64,000 nucleotides of DNA, taken from positions 62,001-126,000 of the forward strand of contig CAVRAP010000015.1 in assembly GCA_963718995.1 (NCBI GenBank), in the 5' to 3' direction. Under the pieces are notes generated by a model, which saw nothing but the letters and a program-made list of their open reading frames with translations, was not told the origin of the DNA and did no database searches. The position numbers were made by a program, and so were the translations under genes. Numbering within the stretch: position 1 is the first letter of the stretch; the number at the start of each line of letters is the position of its first letter. The stretch comes from UBA4744 sp963718995. Lineage in GTDB: Bacteria; Actinomycetota; Acidimicrobiia; Spongiisociales; UBA4744. This document shows, piece after piece, positions 53,290 to 62,472 of this stretch.

Positions 53290-53445
53290 ATGAGTAATCG
53301 CCCGCATCCCCGTCATGTCATCAGCAACTGGCGCAATTCGGATCTTCCGTTTCTCCAGAAACTGGCGCTGGCGGCCAAGAACAATGCTATCAAGCTCAAG
53401 AACCGATCCGACTGCTGCGGTAACCACGGCGAACCCGGCTGTTGA
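53290..53445 (+). CDS. 51-residue protein ending in a CCGNHGEPGC motif
   Basis: ATG 53290 to TGA 53443-53445. The first part is basic and amphipathic (SNRPHPRHVISNWRNSDLPF, then LQKLALAAKNNAIKLKNR) and the last ten residues are DCCGNHGEPGC, three cysteines in a Gly-rich turn. I recall similar short actinobacterial and chloroflexal proteins with a CCGNxGxPGC end, of unknown function. TAGCTT (53278-53283) ends 6 bases before the ATG, so the message is probably leaderless. Confidence 0.7.
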   Translation: MSNRPHPRHVISNWRNSDLPFLQKLALAAKNNAIKLKNRSDCCGNHGEPGC

Positions 53446-53546
53446 CGAGGAGCTGATGCGCCCGGTTCGGGCGCAACGCACGGACACGACCACGAGCACT
53501 GACGGGGAACGGCAGAGGCAGGTCACCTCCTGAGCAACCAGGTCCG

Positions 53547-54329
53547 CTACCGCCCGAACCGCCGGTTCCGACGGGTGAAATCCCGCAAAGCTCTGAGAAA
53601 GTCGACCCGGCGAAAGGCCGGCCAGTACACGTCGACGAACGCAAACTCCGAGTAGGCAGATTGCCACAGGAGAAACCCCGACAGCCGCGACTCGCCGCTC
53701 GTGCGAATCACCAGATCGGGGTCGGGAAGGTCCGCCGTGTAGAGGTGATCGGCGATTCGCTCGGCTTCGATGTGGTCTGCAATCTCCTCTGCCGGTGTCC
53801 CGGCGGCCGCCAGCGACGAGACAAGATCCTTGACGGCATCGACGATCTCCTGACGTCCCCCGTAACCGATGGCGAGCGTCAACCGCCGCCGGCCGGCGCC
53901 GGCACGTTCTTGAGCCTGCTTCGCGGCGGCAACCAGATCTGGCGGAAGCAGGTCCAGGCTTCCGATGAAGCGCAGCTCAAAGCCGAAACGCTGAGCAAGC
54001 TCGGGCAACCGATCGAACATTCCGATCAGAACCTCGAAATAGGGCTGCAACTCCTCGACCGGGCGCGCCAGATTCTCCCTGCTCAATAACCAGCCGGTGA
54101 TAGCCGGAATGTCCATCTGCTGGACCCAGCCCAGGAACTCCTCGAACTTCCGCATACCGACCTGGTAGCTGGCCTCGTAGTCGGCCAGACCTTCAGCCCG
54201 GGCATAGCGGCGATGACCATCGAGGATGATACCTATGTGGCGCGGCAGCTTTTGCGGATCCATCTGCCGCTGAAGCTGCTCCTCGTACAAGCGGTAGATG
54301 GGCCGCAGCACCGTTCTGTCCTGGCTCAT
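53547..54329 (-). CDS. uppS: cis-Prenyltransferase (polyprenyl diphosphate synthase)
   Basis: The 260-residue enzyme extends a prenyl diphosphate with isopentenyl diphosphate in cis configuration, making the lipid carrier for cell-wall synthesis. Visible: HIGIILDGHRRYAR (catalytic Asp37), a TGWLLSRENLARP segment, and the C-terminal LVIRTSGESRLSGFLLWQSAYSEFAFVDVYWP signature. The usual Asn after DG in the DGN(G/R)RWA motif is His here. GGGGG precedes the ATG by 4 bases. Confidence 0.88.
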   Translation of the reverse strand: MSQDRTVLRPIYRLYEEQLQRQMDPQKLPRHIGIILDGHRRYARAEGLADYEASYQVGMRKFEEFLGWVQQMDIPAITGWLLSRENLARPVEELQPYFEVLIGMFDRLPELAQRFGFELRFIGSLDLLPPDLVAAAKQAQERAGAGRRRLTLAIGYGGRQEIVDAVKDLVSSLAAAGTPAEEIADHIEAERIADHLYTADLPDPDLVIRTSGESRLSGFLLWQSAYSEFAFVDVYWPAFRRVDFLRALRDFTRRNRRFGR

Positions 54330-54461
54330 CGATCCCCCACGTGGTCAAAAAGGCATGGTACCGCTCGCACAGCGCCTGGTTCCGATTCGAGGTCCCGATT
54401 CCGCCCGGAAGGTCGCACCGGCCTCAGCTTCCGGTATGAGCTGCGGCGGTAGGCTCATAGT

Positions 54462-55127
54462 GTGGATCGGGTCACTTTCGGGAGAATGCACCATCCCGTG
54501 CGCGGTTTCCTGCACGGGACGGCCGCGGTGTGTTCGTTCGCGGGTCTCATCGTGCTCGTCGTCAAAACCATGTCGGACCTGCCCCGAATGCTCACCATGG
54601 TCGTCTTCGCAGGCAGCATGGTCGCCCTGTTCACGACCAGCTCCCTGTATCACTCGGTTCCGTGGAAAGAACGTTGGAAGAAGCGGATGCAGCGTTTCGA
54701 TCACTCAATGATCTACCTGCTGGTGGCAGGCACCTACACCCCGATCGCTTTCAACGTCCTGAGCGCCCCCTGGAAATGGATCACGCTGGGAGTTGTCTGG
54801 GGCATCGCCGTATTTGGAATATTGCAGAAGATGCTGTTTCCCAAGGTGCGGAACTGGCTCTCGTTCACGCTCTACATGGTGATGGGCTGGTTTGCCGTCA
54901 TCCCCGTTCGAGAACTGTTCGATCGGCTCCCCCTCGAAGCCATGATCCTCCTCATCGTGGGCGGAGCCTGCTACTCGATCGGCATGATCCTCCTCATCAC
55001 CAAACGTCCCCAACTTCTCCCGCGGCTCTTCTCGTACCACGAGGTATTCCACGTGCTCGTAATCTCCGGCGCACTCCTCCACTTCCTGATGATCTTCCTG
55101 TACGTCGTACCCATCGAGCGCCTGTAA
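54462..55127 (+). CDS. Hemolysin III family (PAQR-like) membrane protein
   Basis: The 221-residue seven-helix protein has the family residues: RGFLHGTAAVCSFAG, TSSLYHSVPWKE (His-zinc ligand area), RFDHSMIYLLVAGTYTPIAF and FSYHEVFHVLVISGALLHFLMIF (HxxxH). Such proteins are membrane hydrolases related to adiponectin receptors. GTG 54462 has TAGGCT (54450-54455) ending 6 bases upstream (leaderless). Its stop overlaps the next ATG (TAATG). Confidence 0.92.
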   Translation: MDRVTFGRMHHPVRGFLHGTAAVCSFAGLIVLVVKTMSDLPRMLTMVVFAGSMVALFTTSSLYHSVPWKERWKKRMQRFDHSMIYLLVAGTYTPIAFNVLSAPWKWITLGVVWGIAVFGILQKMLFPKVRNWLSFTLYMVMGWFAVIPVRELFDRLPLEAMILLIVGGACYSIGMILLITKRPQLLPRLFSYHEVFHVLVISGALLHFLMIFLYVVPIERL

Positions 55128-55750
55128 TGGAAGCCAATGATGAGTTCATCCAAATCCGTACCACCATCGTCAAGCTGTCCGATGGAACCCCGGTGCGGGT
55201 ACGGCCGATCGTTCCGGCCGACAGGGCAAGGATCGCCCAAGGACTGGCCGCCCTTTCGGCCGAATCGCGCTACCTGCGGTTCCTCCGTCCCGTCGATCAC
55301 CTCTCCAACGAGGAACTCACGTATTTGACCGAGATTGACTACCGGACCCATTTCGCCTGGGGGGCCGAATTGGCCCGGGGTCGGGAACGGCCCGGGATCG
55401 GATTGGCCCGGTACGTGTGCCCTCCAGACGATCCAACCATTGCCGAGGCAGCCGTCGCCGTACTCGACGAATACCAGGGCCGGGGGTTGGGCGGCATTCT
55501 CCTGAGTTTGCTTGCCGAATCGGCGCTCGAGAACGGCGTTGAGCGGTTCCGGTCGTACGTCTTGTCGGACAATCGCAAAGTCCTGGCAGCCCTCGCCGAA
55601 CCCGGGATCGAACGCCGGGACGAAGAAAACATGGTTCGTTTCGACATCCCCCTGCCTTTGCCTGCTCATGCCGTTCGCGATTCCGCCCTCTACGAAACTC
55701 TGCGAGCTGTGGCACGCGGCGAAATCGAGATTCGACCTCCCCGCCGGTAA
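55127..55750 (+). CDS. GNAT-family acetyltransferase
   Basis: The 207-residue protein opens with VKLSDGTPVRVRPIVPADRARIAQGL and ESRYLRFLRPV, typical of the acetyltransferase domain found alone or in Pat-like protein acetylases. Motif A is EYQGRGLGGILLSLLAE. The substrate is unknown. It shares a base with the stop of the hemolysin III gene (TAATG), so the two are co-translated. Confidence 0.9.
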   Translation: MEANDEFIQIRTTIVKLSDGTPVRVRPIVPADRARIAQGLAALSAESRYLRFLRPVDHLSNEELTYLTEIDYRTHFAWGAELARGRERPGIGLARYVCPPDDPTIAEAAVAVLDEYQGRGLGGILLSLLAESALENGVERFRSYVLSDNRKVLAALAEPGIERRDEENMVRFDIPLPLPAHAVRDSALYETLRAVARGEIEIRPPRR

Positions 55751-55819
55751 CGACCGAACTCCCCGCCCCGGCTGAGCTGCTTCGAGCAGACACGATTCCC
55801 GGACGAATCATCCGGGCGT

Positions 55820-57013
55820 ATGGAGCCGATCCGGCGCCGCTACGCTCTCGATGTGATCGAGCCACCGTTGGAGGATCTTCGTAACCGGACGGGCAAGAAG
55901 TGGCGCCTCTACGAAGGCGACGTCATCCCGGCCTGGGTTGCCGATATGGACTTCCCACCGGATCCGCTGATCGTCGAGACGCTGCAATCGTTCCTCGCCG
56001 ACGGTGACTGGGGCTACGTAGACCGGCGGGACCACCAGCGCATGATCGAGGCTGGTGTTGCTTGGATCAGCGCGAGGCAAGGTTGGGAGCCGTCGACGGT
56101 CAATAGTCGTGTGATTCTCGATGTGATGCAGGGCGTGGCGGCGGCCATCATGGCCTTCACTCGACCCGGCGACGGGGTCATTATTTCCAATCCGGTCTAT
56201 CACCCGTTTGGTTGGGCTATCGAGTCAAGCGGTCGAGTGATTGTCGACGCACCCCTCACCGACCGCCGGGGCGGGTTTCGACTCACCAAGACGGCACTCG
56301 AGGAGGCGGTCGACCGGGGCGGCCGGTTGTTGCTTCTGTGCAACCCGCACAATCCGACGGGGCGGGTCTTCTCGACGGAGGAGTTAGCTGCGGTCGCCGA
56401 AGTGGCGCTCGATGCCGATCTCCTGGTCGTGAGCGACGAGATCCATGCCGACCTGGTCTTCCAGCCGCATCGCCATATGCCGCTGGCGGCTCTGGGATCG
56501 GCCATTGCGGAGCGCACGATCACCCTCACCTCACCCTCGAAGGCATTCAACCTGGCCGGGGTTGGATGCGCGATGGCGTGCTTCGGAACCGACGAGCTCG
56601 CCGGGCGTTTCGACGACCTACCGTTCGCTCTCCTCGGACATCCAACCGCCCCCGGCATGCGGGCGGCCACGGCTGCCTGGGAGCTCGGACGGCCCTGGCT
56701 GGAGGAACTTCTCACCCGTTTGGCCGTCAACCGTGCCACGCTCGATGCCTGGGCAACGGACGACCGCAGGATTGGCTATCAGTCGCCCGAGGCCACGTAC
56801 CTGGCATGGATGGACTTTCGCCCGCAAGGCTGGTCGGTCGAACCACACGAATACCTCCTCACCGAAGCACGGGTGGCACTCAGCCCGGGAGTTCAGTTCG
56901 GCAATGGCGGCGAAGGCCATGCCAGGCTGAACTTCGGTACCTACCCGCGGGTCTTGGACGAGATCCTCGAACGACTGGCCGCCGCCATGAAGCCCACCCG
57001 GTCGGCGTTGTAG
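55820..57013 (+). CDS. PatB/MalY-like aminotransferase (cystathionine beta-lyase type)
   Basis: The 397-residue fold-type I PLP enzyme begins RYALDVIEPP...KKWRLYEGDVIPAWVADMDFP, a PatB/MalY hallmark. It contains LLLCNPHNPTGRVF, VVSDEIHADLVF (PLP Asp) and SPSKAFNLAGVGCAM with the Schiff-base lysine. Members split cystathionine and related C-S bonds. It stands alone on the plus strand, convergent with the NHL lipoprotein gene. Confidence 0.92.
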   Translation: MEPIRRRYALDVIEPPLEDLRNRTGKKWRLYEGDVIPAWVADMDFPPDPLIVETLQSFLADGDWGYVDRRDHQRMIEAGVAWISARQGWEPSTVNSRVILDVMQGVAAAIMAFTRPGDGVIISNPVYHPFGWAIESSGRVIVDAPLTDRRGGFRLTKTALEEAVDRGGRLLLLCNPHNPTGRVFSTEELAAVAEVALDADLLVVSDEIHADLVFQPHRHMPLAALGSAIAERTITLTSPSKAFNLAGVGCAMACFGTDELAGRFDDLPFALLGHPTAPGMRAATAAWELGRPWLEELLTRLAVNRATLDAWATDDRRIGYQSPEATYLAWMDFRPQGWSVEPHEYLLTEARVALSPGVQFGNGGEGHARLNFGTYPRVLDEILERLAAAMKPTRSAL

Positions 57014-57031
57014 ACACTTCTGCGCCCTGTT

Positions 57032-57055
57032 ACGGCCGCCTGACAAGGTGGCCGT
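57032..57055. terminator. Hairpin between two convergent genes
   Basis: ACGGCC-G-CCT (57032-57041) pairs with AGG-T-GGCCGT (57046-57055), including one G-T pair, around a GACA loop. It lies midway between the stops of the aminotransferase and NHL genes and may end both transcripts. No T-run. Confidence 0.45.
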
Positions 57056-57062
57056 GCTTCCC

Positions 57063-59105
57063 TCAGAGGTCGGGTAGCTCGATTGCGTAGGAGACCGGGA
57101 CGGTTGACCCGCCGGTCCCGACGGTAACCGGGACGACCACCCGGGCCTGGTCGATGAGACAGATACTCTCCTGCTCGGATTCGCAGTAGACGATGTAGAG
57201 ATCGCCGGTGATCGATCCGGACCCGGCGTTGAAGTTCGCCGAGATCTGCAAGGGGAAAGAAGGATTCACCACGGATCCGGTCGCGGCCGGGTCGAGGTCG
57301 GCTACGGCTCCGTCGACACTCCACTCGAAACGAGAAGGAGCCAGCGGGTTCACCTTGTAACCGGCCGGGAGAGCAACCTGCAGCACAACGCTGCCTGCAC
57401 CCGGCGCCACGTTCACTGGATCGAGGGTGATCGTCCTCCCCGGGAAAGCGCTGTCGCTCGCATCGATCACGTAGCGTTCGAGCCCCCGCAAGACAATCGT
57501 CGTGGTCTCGCCGGTGATTTGATCAACGATCCGGACAGAATGGTTGTTGGTATCGGCCACATAGAGCTTGCCATTGGCTGCGTCGATGCCACCCGGTTCG
57601 TAGAACAGCGGGTCGGATCCGTCTCGCCAGCCCTGGCCACCGGCCAGCGTTACGACCTCGCCGGTGCCGGGATCGATGCGCTTGATTTTGGAGTTGTAGG
57701 TGTCGGCCACCCACACGTATCCCCCGTCGACGACTACTCCCAACGGATGCTGCAAACGCGCCGCCGTGCCGATCCCGTCTTCGTCCCCAAAGGTGAAGAG
57801 ATCCTGGTCGCTGCCGGCGAGTACCTCAACCATCCGGCCTTCCCCGTCGACGTCGGCCCAACGGACCGAACTGCTCTCGGAGTCGGCGAAGTAGAGCCGG
57901 CCAGCGCCATCCAGAGCAACGCCGCTCGGCTGGGCCAGCTCAGCATCGGCGAGCAGCCCGTTGCGAGTGCTCTCCCGGGCGTTGCCCGCATACGGCTCCG
58001 CAGTGCCTGCCTCGAGATCGACCACCCAGATCTGGTGATAACCGGCCATCGCCACGTACAGTCGGTCGCCGTCGAGGGTGACATCCCACGGTGAGTTCAA
58101 GCCGGTCGACGCTACGGGACCGCCTGCGGGCGGAAAGGCACCTTTCTGACCGGTTCCTGCGAGGGTAGAAACCCGCCCGGTGGGGAAATCGACCATACGA
58201 ATCAGGTGGTTTTCCGTATCGGCGATGTACAACGTAGACCCGTCTTCGCTGAGGGTGAGGCCCTGGGGTTGGTTGAACGTGGCGGTGCGCAAGAAACCGT
58301 CTGCGCTTCCCTGGCTCCCGCTGCCGATGATCTCGATGACCTCGCCGCTCCCGAGTTCGGCGACGATGACCCGGTGGTGGTTGGTATCGGCAATGAACAA
58401 GCGTCCTCCTTCGGCGTCGGCCAGCACCTTGCCGGGAAAGGACAGAGCCGTCGCCGGGAGGCCTTCCTTTTCGAGCTTGATATCGAGCGGACTGCGATCA
58501 ATCTGCCCTTCGAACTCGGCGACCAGCGAGTTGAGGACGGGCTTGAACAGGTCGTAGACCCCTTCCCCGCTGTGCGCACCAACGACGTTGCCTGCCGGGT
58601 CAACAATGGCCAGGGTTGGCCAGGCCTGAGCACCCCAAACGCGCCACACCTCGAAGTCAGAGTCGTTGATCACCGGATGTTCGAGCCCGTAGCGAAGGAT
58701 GATCTGGCGGATGTTGTCGGTATTGCCCTCGTTGTCGAATTTCGCCGAATGCACCCCGATCACGACGAGTTCGTCGGCGAACTCCGCTTCCAGTCGTTTG
58801 AGGTCGGGAATGACGTGGATGCAGTTGATGCATCCGTACGTCCAGAAATCGAGGATGACGATCTTGCCGCGTAGTTGCTCGAGCGCCAGGGGACGGTCGG
58901 TATTCAGCCAATCGAGCCCGGCCGGGAACTCGGGAGCTGGAGTCGTTCCTGCGTAACTCTGCACGGTTGTGTCGGACGTCGCGCCGGGATTTGTGGTAGC
59001 GGTGACCGATCCCGTCGTGTCCGGAGAGGCATCGGTCTCCGAGCAACCCGTCAGAACGACCAGACCCATCATGAAGAGCGGCAGCAGGTACCCGGTTTGT
59101 CTCAC
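57063..59105 (-). CDS. Thioredoxin-like/NHL-repeat lipoprotein (NHLRC2-like)
   Basis: The 680-residue protein has a lipobox (VVLTGC, from the GTG start at 59105), a Thr-rich linker, a TlpA/thioredoxin-like domain with CINC (DFWTYGCINCIHVIPDLKRL, about residues 110-130) and then six or so NHL repeats forming a propeller (LFIADTNHHRVIV, LYIADTENHLIRMV, LYFADSESSSVRWA, VWVADTYNSKIKRI, LYVADTNNHSVRIV), ended by a beta domain with two Cys. The order of domains is that of human NHLRC2. It should be a surface disulfide/redox protein. The longer frame (59225) is unsupported. Confidence 0.9.
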   Translation of the reverse strand: MRQTGYLLPLFMMGLVVLTGCSETDASPDTTGSVTATTNPGATSDTTVQSYAGTTPAPEFPAGLDWLNTDRPLALEQLRGKIVILDFWTYGCINCIHVIPDLKRLEAEFADELVVIGVHSAKFDNEGNTDNIRQIILRYGLEHPVINDSDFEVWRVWGAQAWPTLAIVDPAGNVVGAHSGEGVYDLFKPVLNSLVAEFEGQIDRSPLDIKLEKEGLPATALSFPGKVLADAEGGRLFIADTNHHRVIVAELGSGEVIEIIGSGSQGSADGFLRTATFNQPQGLTLSEDGSTLYIADTENHLIRMVDFPTGRVSTLAGTGQKGAFPPAGGPVASTGLNSPWDVTLDGDRLYVAMAGYHQIWVVDLEAGTAEPYAGNARESTRNGLLADAELAQPSGVALDGAGRLYFADSESSSVRWADVDGEGRMVEVLAGSDQDLFTFGDEDGIGTAARLQHPLGVVVDGGYVWVADTYNSKIKRIDPGTGEVVTLAGGQGWRDGSDPLFYEPGGIDAANGKLYVADTNNHSVRIVDQITGETTTIVLRGLERYVIDASDSAFPGRTITLDPVNVAPGAGSVVLQVALPAGYKVNPLAPSRFEWSVDGAVADLDPAATGSVVNPSFPLQISANFNAGSGSITGDLYIVYCESEQESICLIDQARVVVPVTVGTGGSTVPVSYAIELPDL

Positions 59106-59178
59106 AATCCCAACAGCTTGCCAGGTTCCCGGGAATAGCGCTCCGGCCTTCAAAACGCTAACGAATCGGCAATGAAGA

Positions 59179-60630
59179 TCAGACCGGCAAGCGAGAGGAC
59201 TCCGCGCAGATCGTTTCGATCTCATTAACGGTGCACGGCACCCCGGCCGTCAGGTTGTCGTGTCCTGATGCCGTGATGAGAATGTCATCCTCAATACGGA
59301 TCCCGATGCCCCGGAACTCAGCTGGGATCGCATGGTCGACTGCGCCGGCCTTCTCCTTCTCTTCGGCCTCGAGCTTCCTGGCGGCTTCGGTGCCGAGCAG
59401 GTAGCGGCGCTCCATCCAAGCGTCGTGGTCGTATTCGAGAAGGGCAAACGAAACCGACTCTCGTTCAGGGTCGAGATAGAGGCCTGGCTCAACCGTGAAC
59501 ACCATCGACGGTTCCAGGGGGCGAGCCGTCCGGTCGGGCGTCATGTAGTTCCCGGCATCATGAACGTCCATCCCGAGCCAATGGCTGGTGCCGTGCATGA
59601 AGAACTCTCGATAGTGGTGCATCGCCAGAGAGTCCTCAGCACCGCGTGGCAGAAGACCGAGGTCAACGAGCCCGTCCGTAAGCACCCGCTTTGACGTCTC
59701 GTGGAGCTCCCTAATGGTTCCACCTGGTGCCGCTTTCCGGATGGACGCCTGGTGGGCAGCCAGAACAACCTCGTACACGGCCCGTTGGGGAGCGGTGAAG
59801 GTCCCGTTGACCGGGAACGTACGGGTTATGTCGGAGGAGTGGTAGCCGTATTCGGCAGCAGCGTCGATGAGCAACAGGTCGCCCGATTCCATGCGCCTGG
59901 CGTTCTCGATGTAGTGGAGGATGCAGGCGTTCGGTCCCGAGGCAACGATCGAGCCGTACCCGACGCGCGGCGACCCCTTGACACGAAACATGTATTCGAG
60001 GGCTGCCTGCACCTGGTATTCGTAGAGTCCCGGCCGGGCACATCGCATGGCTTCGAGGTGCGCTTCCACCGAAATATCGCACGCCGTCCGGAGTTGTTCG
60101 ATCTCGGTGTCTGACTTGCGGCTCCGCAGCTCCCCAAGAATGGCGTGAGGATCTAATACCGAATCCGGCACGATCCGCCCGTCCCTGGCCCGGAAACGGC
60201 GCGCTTGAGCCAGCGCCGCGGTGATCGTCCCGTCGTGGCTCGACCTACCCATCGCATAGAAGAGGCGATCACGGCCGAGCAGGTATTCGCGCAGCTTCGC
60301 AGACAAGTCAGACAGCGGATAGGCGGCGTCGGCACCAAAGTCGTCCCTGGCCCCGGCAACGCCCGCTCGGTAACCGTTCCAGATCTCCATTTCGCGGTCA
60401 CGGGGCCTCACAAACAGGACGTATTGCTCCTCATCGTGGTTGGGGTTGATGACCGCAACGGCATCTGGTTCGTCGAACCCGGTCAAGAAGAAGAACTCAC
60501 TGTCCTGGCGAAAGGCATGATCGACGTCGTCATTGCGGATCTGCAGACCGGCTGCAGGAATTACGGCGATACCGTTCCCGATAGCGGCCGCCATCTGCCG
60601 ACGACGTTCCTCGAAAGGTACGTGCTCCAT
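59179..60630 (-). CDS. pepP: Xaa-Pro aminopeptidase (M24B)
   Basis: The 483-residue metallopeptidase removes N-terminal residues next to proline. The N-terminal domain (FRQDSEFFFLTGFDEPDAVAVI) is the AMP_N form; the catalytic domain has LLIDAAAEYGYHSSDITRTFPVNG (two Asp), HGTSHWLGMDVHD (His), VEPGLY (Glu) and IRIEDDILIT (Glu). ATG 60630 has TACCCT (60638-60643) ending 7 bases upstream (leaderless). Confidence 0.95.
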   Translation of the reverse strand: MEHVPFEERRRQMAAAIGNGIAVIPAAGLQIRNDDVDHAFRQDSEFFFLTGFDEPDAVAVINPNHDEEQYVLFVRPRDREMEIWNGYRAGVAGARDDFGADAAYPLSDLSAKLREYLLGRDRLFYAMGRSSHDGTITAALAQARRFRARDGRIVPDSVLDPHAILGELRSRKSDTEIEQLRTACDISVEAHLEAMRCARPGLYEYQVQAALEYMFRVKGSPRVGYGSIVASGPNACILHYIENARRMESGDLLLIDAAAEYGYHSSDITRTFPVNGTFTAPQRAVYEVVLAAHQASIRKAAPGGTIRELHETSKRVLTDGLVDLGLLPRGAEDSLAMHHYREFFMHGTSHWLGMDVHDAGNYMTPDRTARPLEPSMVFTVEPGLYLDPERESVSFALLEYDHDAWMERRYLLGTEAARKLEAEEKEKAGAVDHAIPAEFRGIGIRIEDDILITASGHDNLTAGVPCTVNEIETICAESSRLPV

Positions 60631-60831
60631 GGCCAGCAGGGTAGCGGTCCGGCTTCATCCACTCTTCACGGCAGGCCGCCCCCAACCTTCACGTGCGGAT
60701 GGTCACATCGGCTTCGACATCAAGAAGTCCCCCAATGCCCAAGACGACACTTCTCATCACCGCTCGGGCAGGGTGGCAGAGGGCGTCGGCACGGCGCCGG
60801 CAACACAGGCTGAGTTCAACTCCGCATGCCA

Positions 60832-62355
60832 TCAAGGACAAGCCCCGGAGGCGACCGCCACCAGGTGAGGCTCCGCGCCGGCGAAGGCCCGCTCCGCCCG
60901 CCATTGGCTCCAGGTGAAGCTGCGCCAATCGTCGCCGGCCCGGCCGAACCCAGCGTCGCGGGCCCGGAGCATGGCCCCGGCGAGGTCTGACCTGGTTTGG
61001 CACGATGAAATATCGTCGAGAACGGCGATCAGACCAGGAACGGCGTCCGGTCCAAGGTCAACCAGGTAGTCCACGTCGAGTTCGGGAAGTACGGCGGCAA
61101 CTCGACCAGTATTGGTTCTGACGATCATTCCGGCTGGATTGGCGAGAGTCAAGGCGGCCAGCACCACAAGCGCCGACACAAAGGCGCCAAGGGCGAACGT
61201 GGCCCGGCGACCCCGCAGCACGGTGAAAACCAGCCAGCCGAGCACCACGAAGACCCAGGCCATGAACACGCTGGTGTAGAGCCGTAACTCGGTCAAGCCA
61301 AAGGCCTCGGTGTAAAGCCGCATCCGTTGGACGGCACTGACGAGGACCACCAGGGTCAGGGCGATCAATCCACCCTGCAGCAGGTCGACGACGCGAGCGC
61401 GAACATCCCTTCTCTGAATCATCCAGTCGATCGCCAACACCAGGCCGACCACGAGTGAACCGACCACCACCAGCTCAAAGAACCCTCGCCGGGCGTATTC
61501 CGAATGGGTCAATCCGACCCGGCTCAGCGTCTCTCTTCCACCAAAGAGATACGCCGACTGAACGACCACGAACGCTAGAAACAAACCGTTGAGGAGTATG
61601 AGCACGGTGGCCCCTTCGACCGGGCCGAGTAGCGGCTTGAGCTCGCGAGTTGGTGATTCGAGGTGCGGCACAATTGCATAGCGGGCGGCACCGATTGCCA
61701 GCCACGTGACCGAAAGCACAGCAATCAGGTGTCCGACAATCGAGGCGAGATCGATGTCAATGGAAAAAACCGAGCTGAGGTATCCCTCGAATACCGGATC
61801 GGCCGAAGCAAACAGAGTCGCAAAGATGGCGAGCAGCGGGAGGGCCAGGAACACCCCGACGAGAACCCGGCCGGCTCGCCCGAAGTGATCCGCCTTCGGC
61901 CAATGTCCACCGAGGTCGGCGGAGAGGAACCCGAGTGGCTGAGCAATCCAGCCGCCGAGGGTCGCAAAGCCCGACCGGATGTACCCGGCGATCGTCCACT
62001 GTGGCAGTCCGCCGCTCTTCAGCAGCCGGAAGGTCAGGCCAAGCAGAAGCAGTGCCGCCACCGAGTTGAGAAAGGCAAGGTCCGGCGCACTGCGTACCGA
62101 GATGAGAACGGACCAGAAACCGAGAGCCGCCGCAAGCACGAAGGACTCGCGCGTAGTAGCGAGACCAAAGAAGGTGCGTCCCAACAGTATTCCGGACGCT
62201 ACAGAGATTCCTACGATCGAGGCGCCCAGCCCGACCGGCCGGCGAAGGACCAGCACATCAACCGCAACCCCGACCGATACTGCGAGGATCAACAGCAACC
62301 AGGGACGGGCAATTAGGCGTTGGTCGCCCGGCTCGGTTTCGAGAATGGCCGTCAT
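60832..62355 (-). CDS. DUF4173-family membrane protein
   Basis: The 507-residue protein has about twelve hydrophobic helices. The region GVFLALPLLAIFATLFASADPVFEG, HSEYARRGFFELVVVGSLVVG and RLYTEAFGLTELRLYTSVFM is the signature of DUF4173/DUF4153 membrane proteins, widespread and without a known role. The C-terminal tail is soluble and contains two Cys. The start is ATG 62355 with only a weak AAAGC upstream. Confidence 0.88.
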   Translation of the reverse strand: MTAILETEPGDQRLIARPWLLLILAVSVGVAVDVLVLRRPVGLGASIVGISVASGILLGRTFFGLATTRESFVLAAALGFWSVLISVRSAPDLAFLNSVAALLLLGLTFRLLKSGGLPQWTIAGYIRSGFATLGGWIAQPLGFLSADLGGHWPKADHFGRAGRVLVGVFLALPLLAIFATLFASADPVFEGYLSSVFSIDIDLASIVGHLIAVLSVTWLAIGAARYAIVPHLESPTRELKPLLGPVEGATVLILLNGLFLAFVVVQSAYLFGGRETLSRVGLTHSEYARRGFFELVVVGSLVVGLVLAIDWMIQRRDVRARVVDLLQGGLIALTLVVLVSAVQRMRLYTEAFGLTELRLYTSVFMAWVFVVLGWLVFTVLRGRRATFALGAFVSALVVLAALTLANPAGMIVRTNTGRVAAVLPELDVDYLVDLGPDAVPGLIAVLDDISSCQTRSDLAGAMLRARDAGFGRAGDDWRSFTWSQWRAERAFAGAEPHLVAVASGACP

Positions 62356-62472
62356 AAATTGCTTTCGGGTCGTTCTGCGGACACAACGCTATCCGGTCCA
62401 TTTCGCGTTCCCGGTAGGTCCCGAGCCGGGATACGGCTGGGCCCGGAAGGCCCCCTTTGCAAGCATCGGGGA

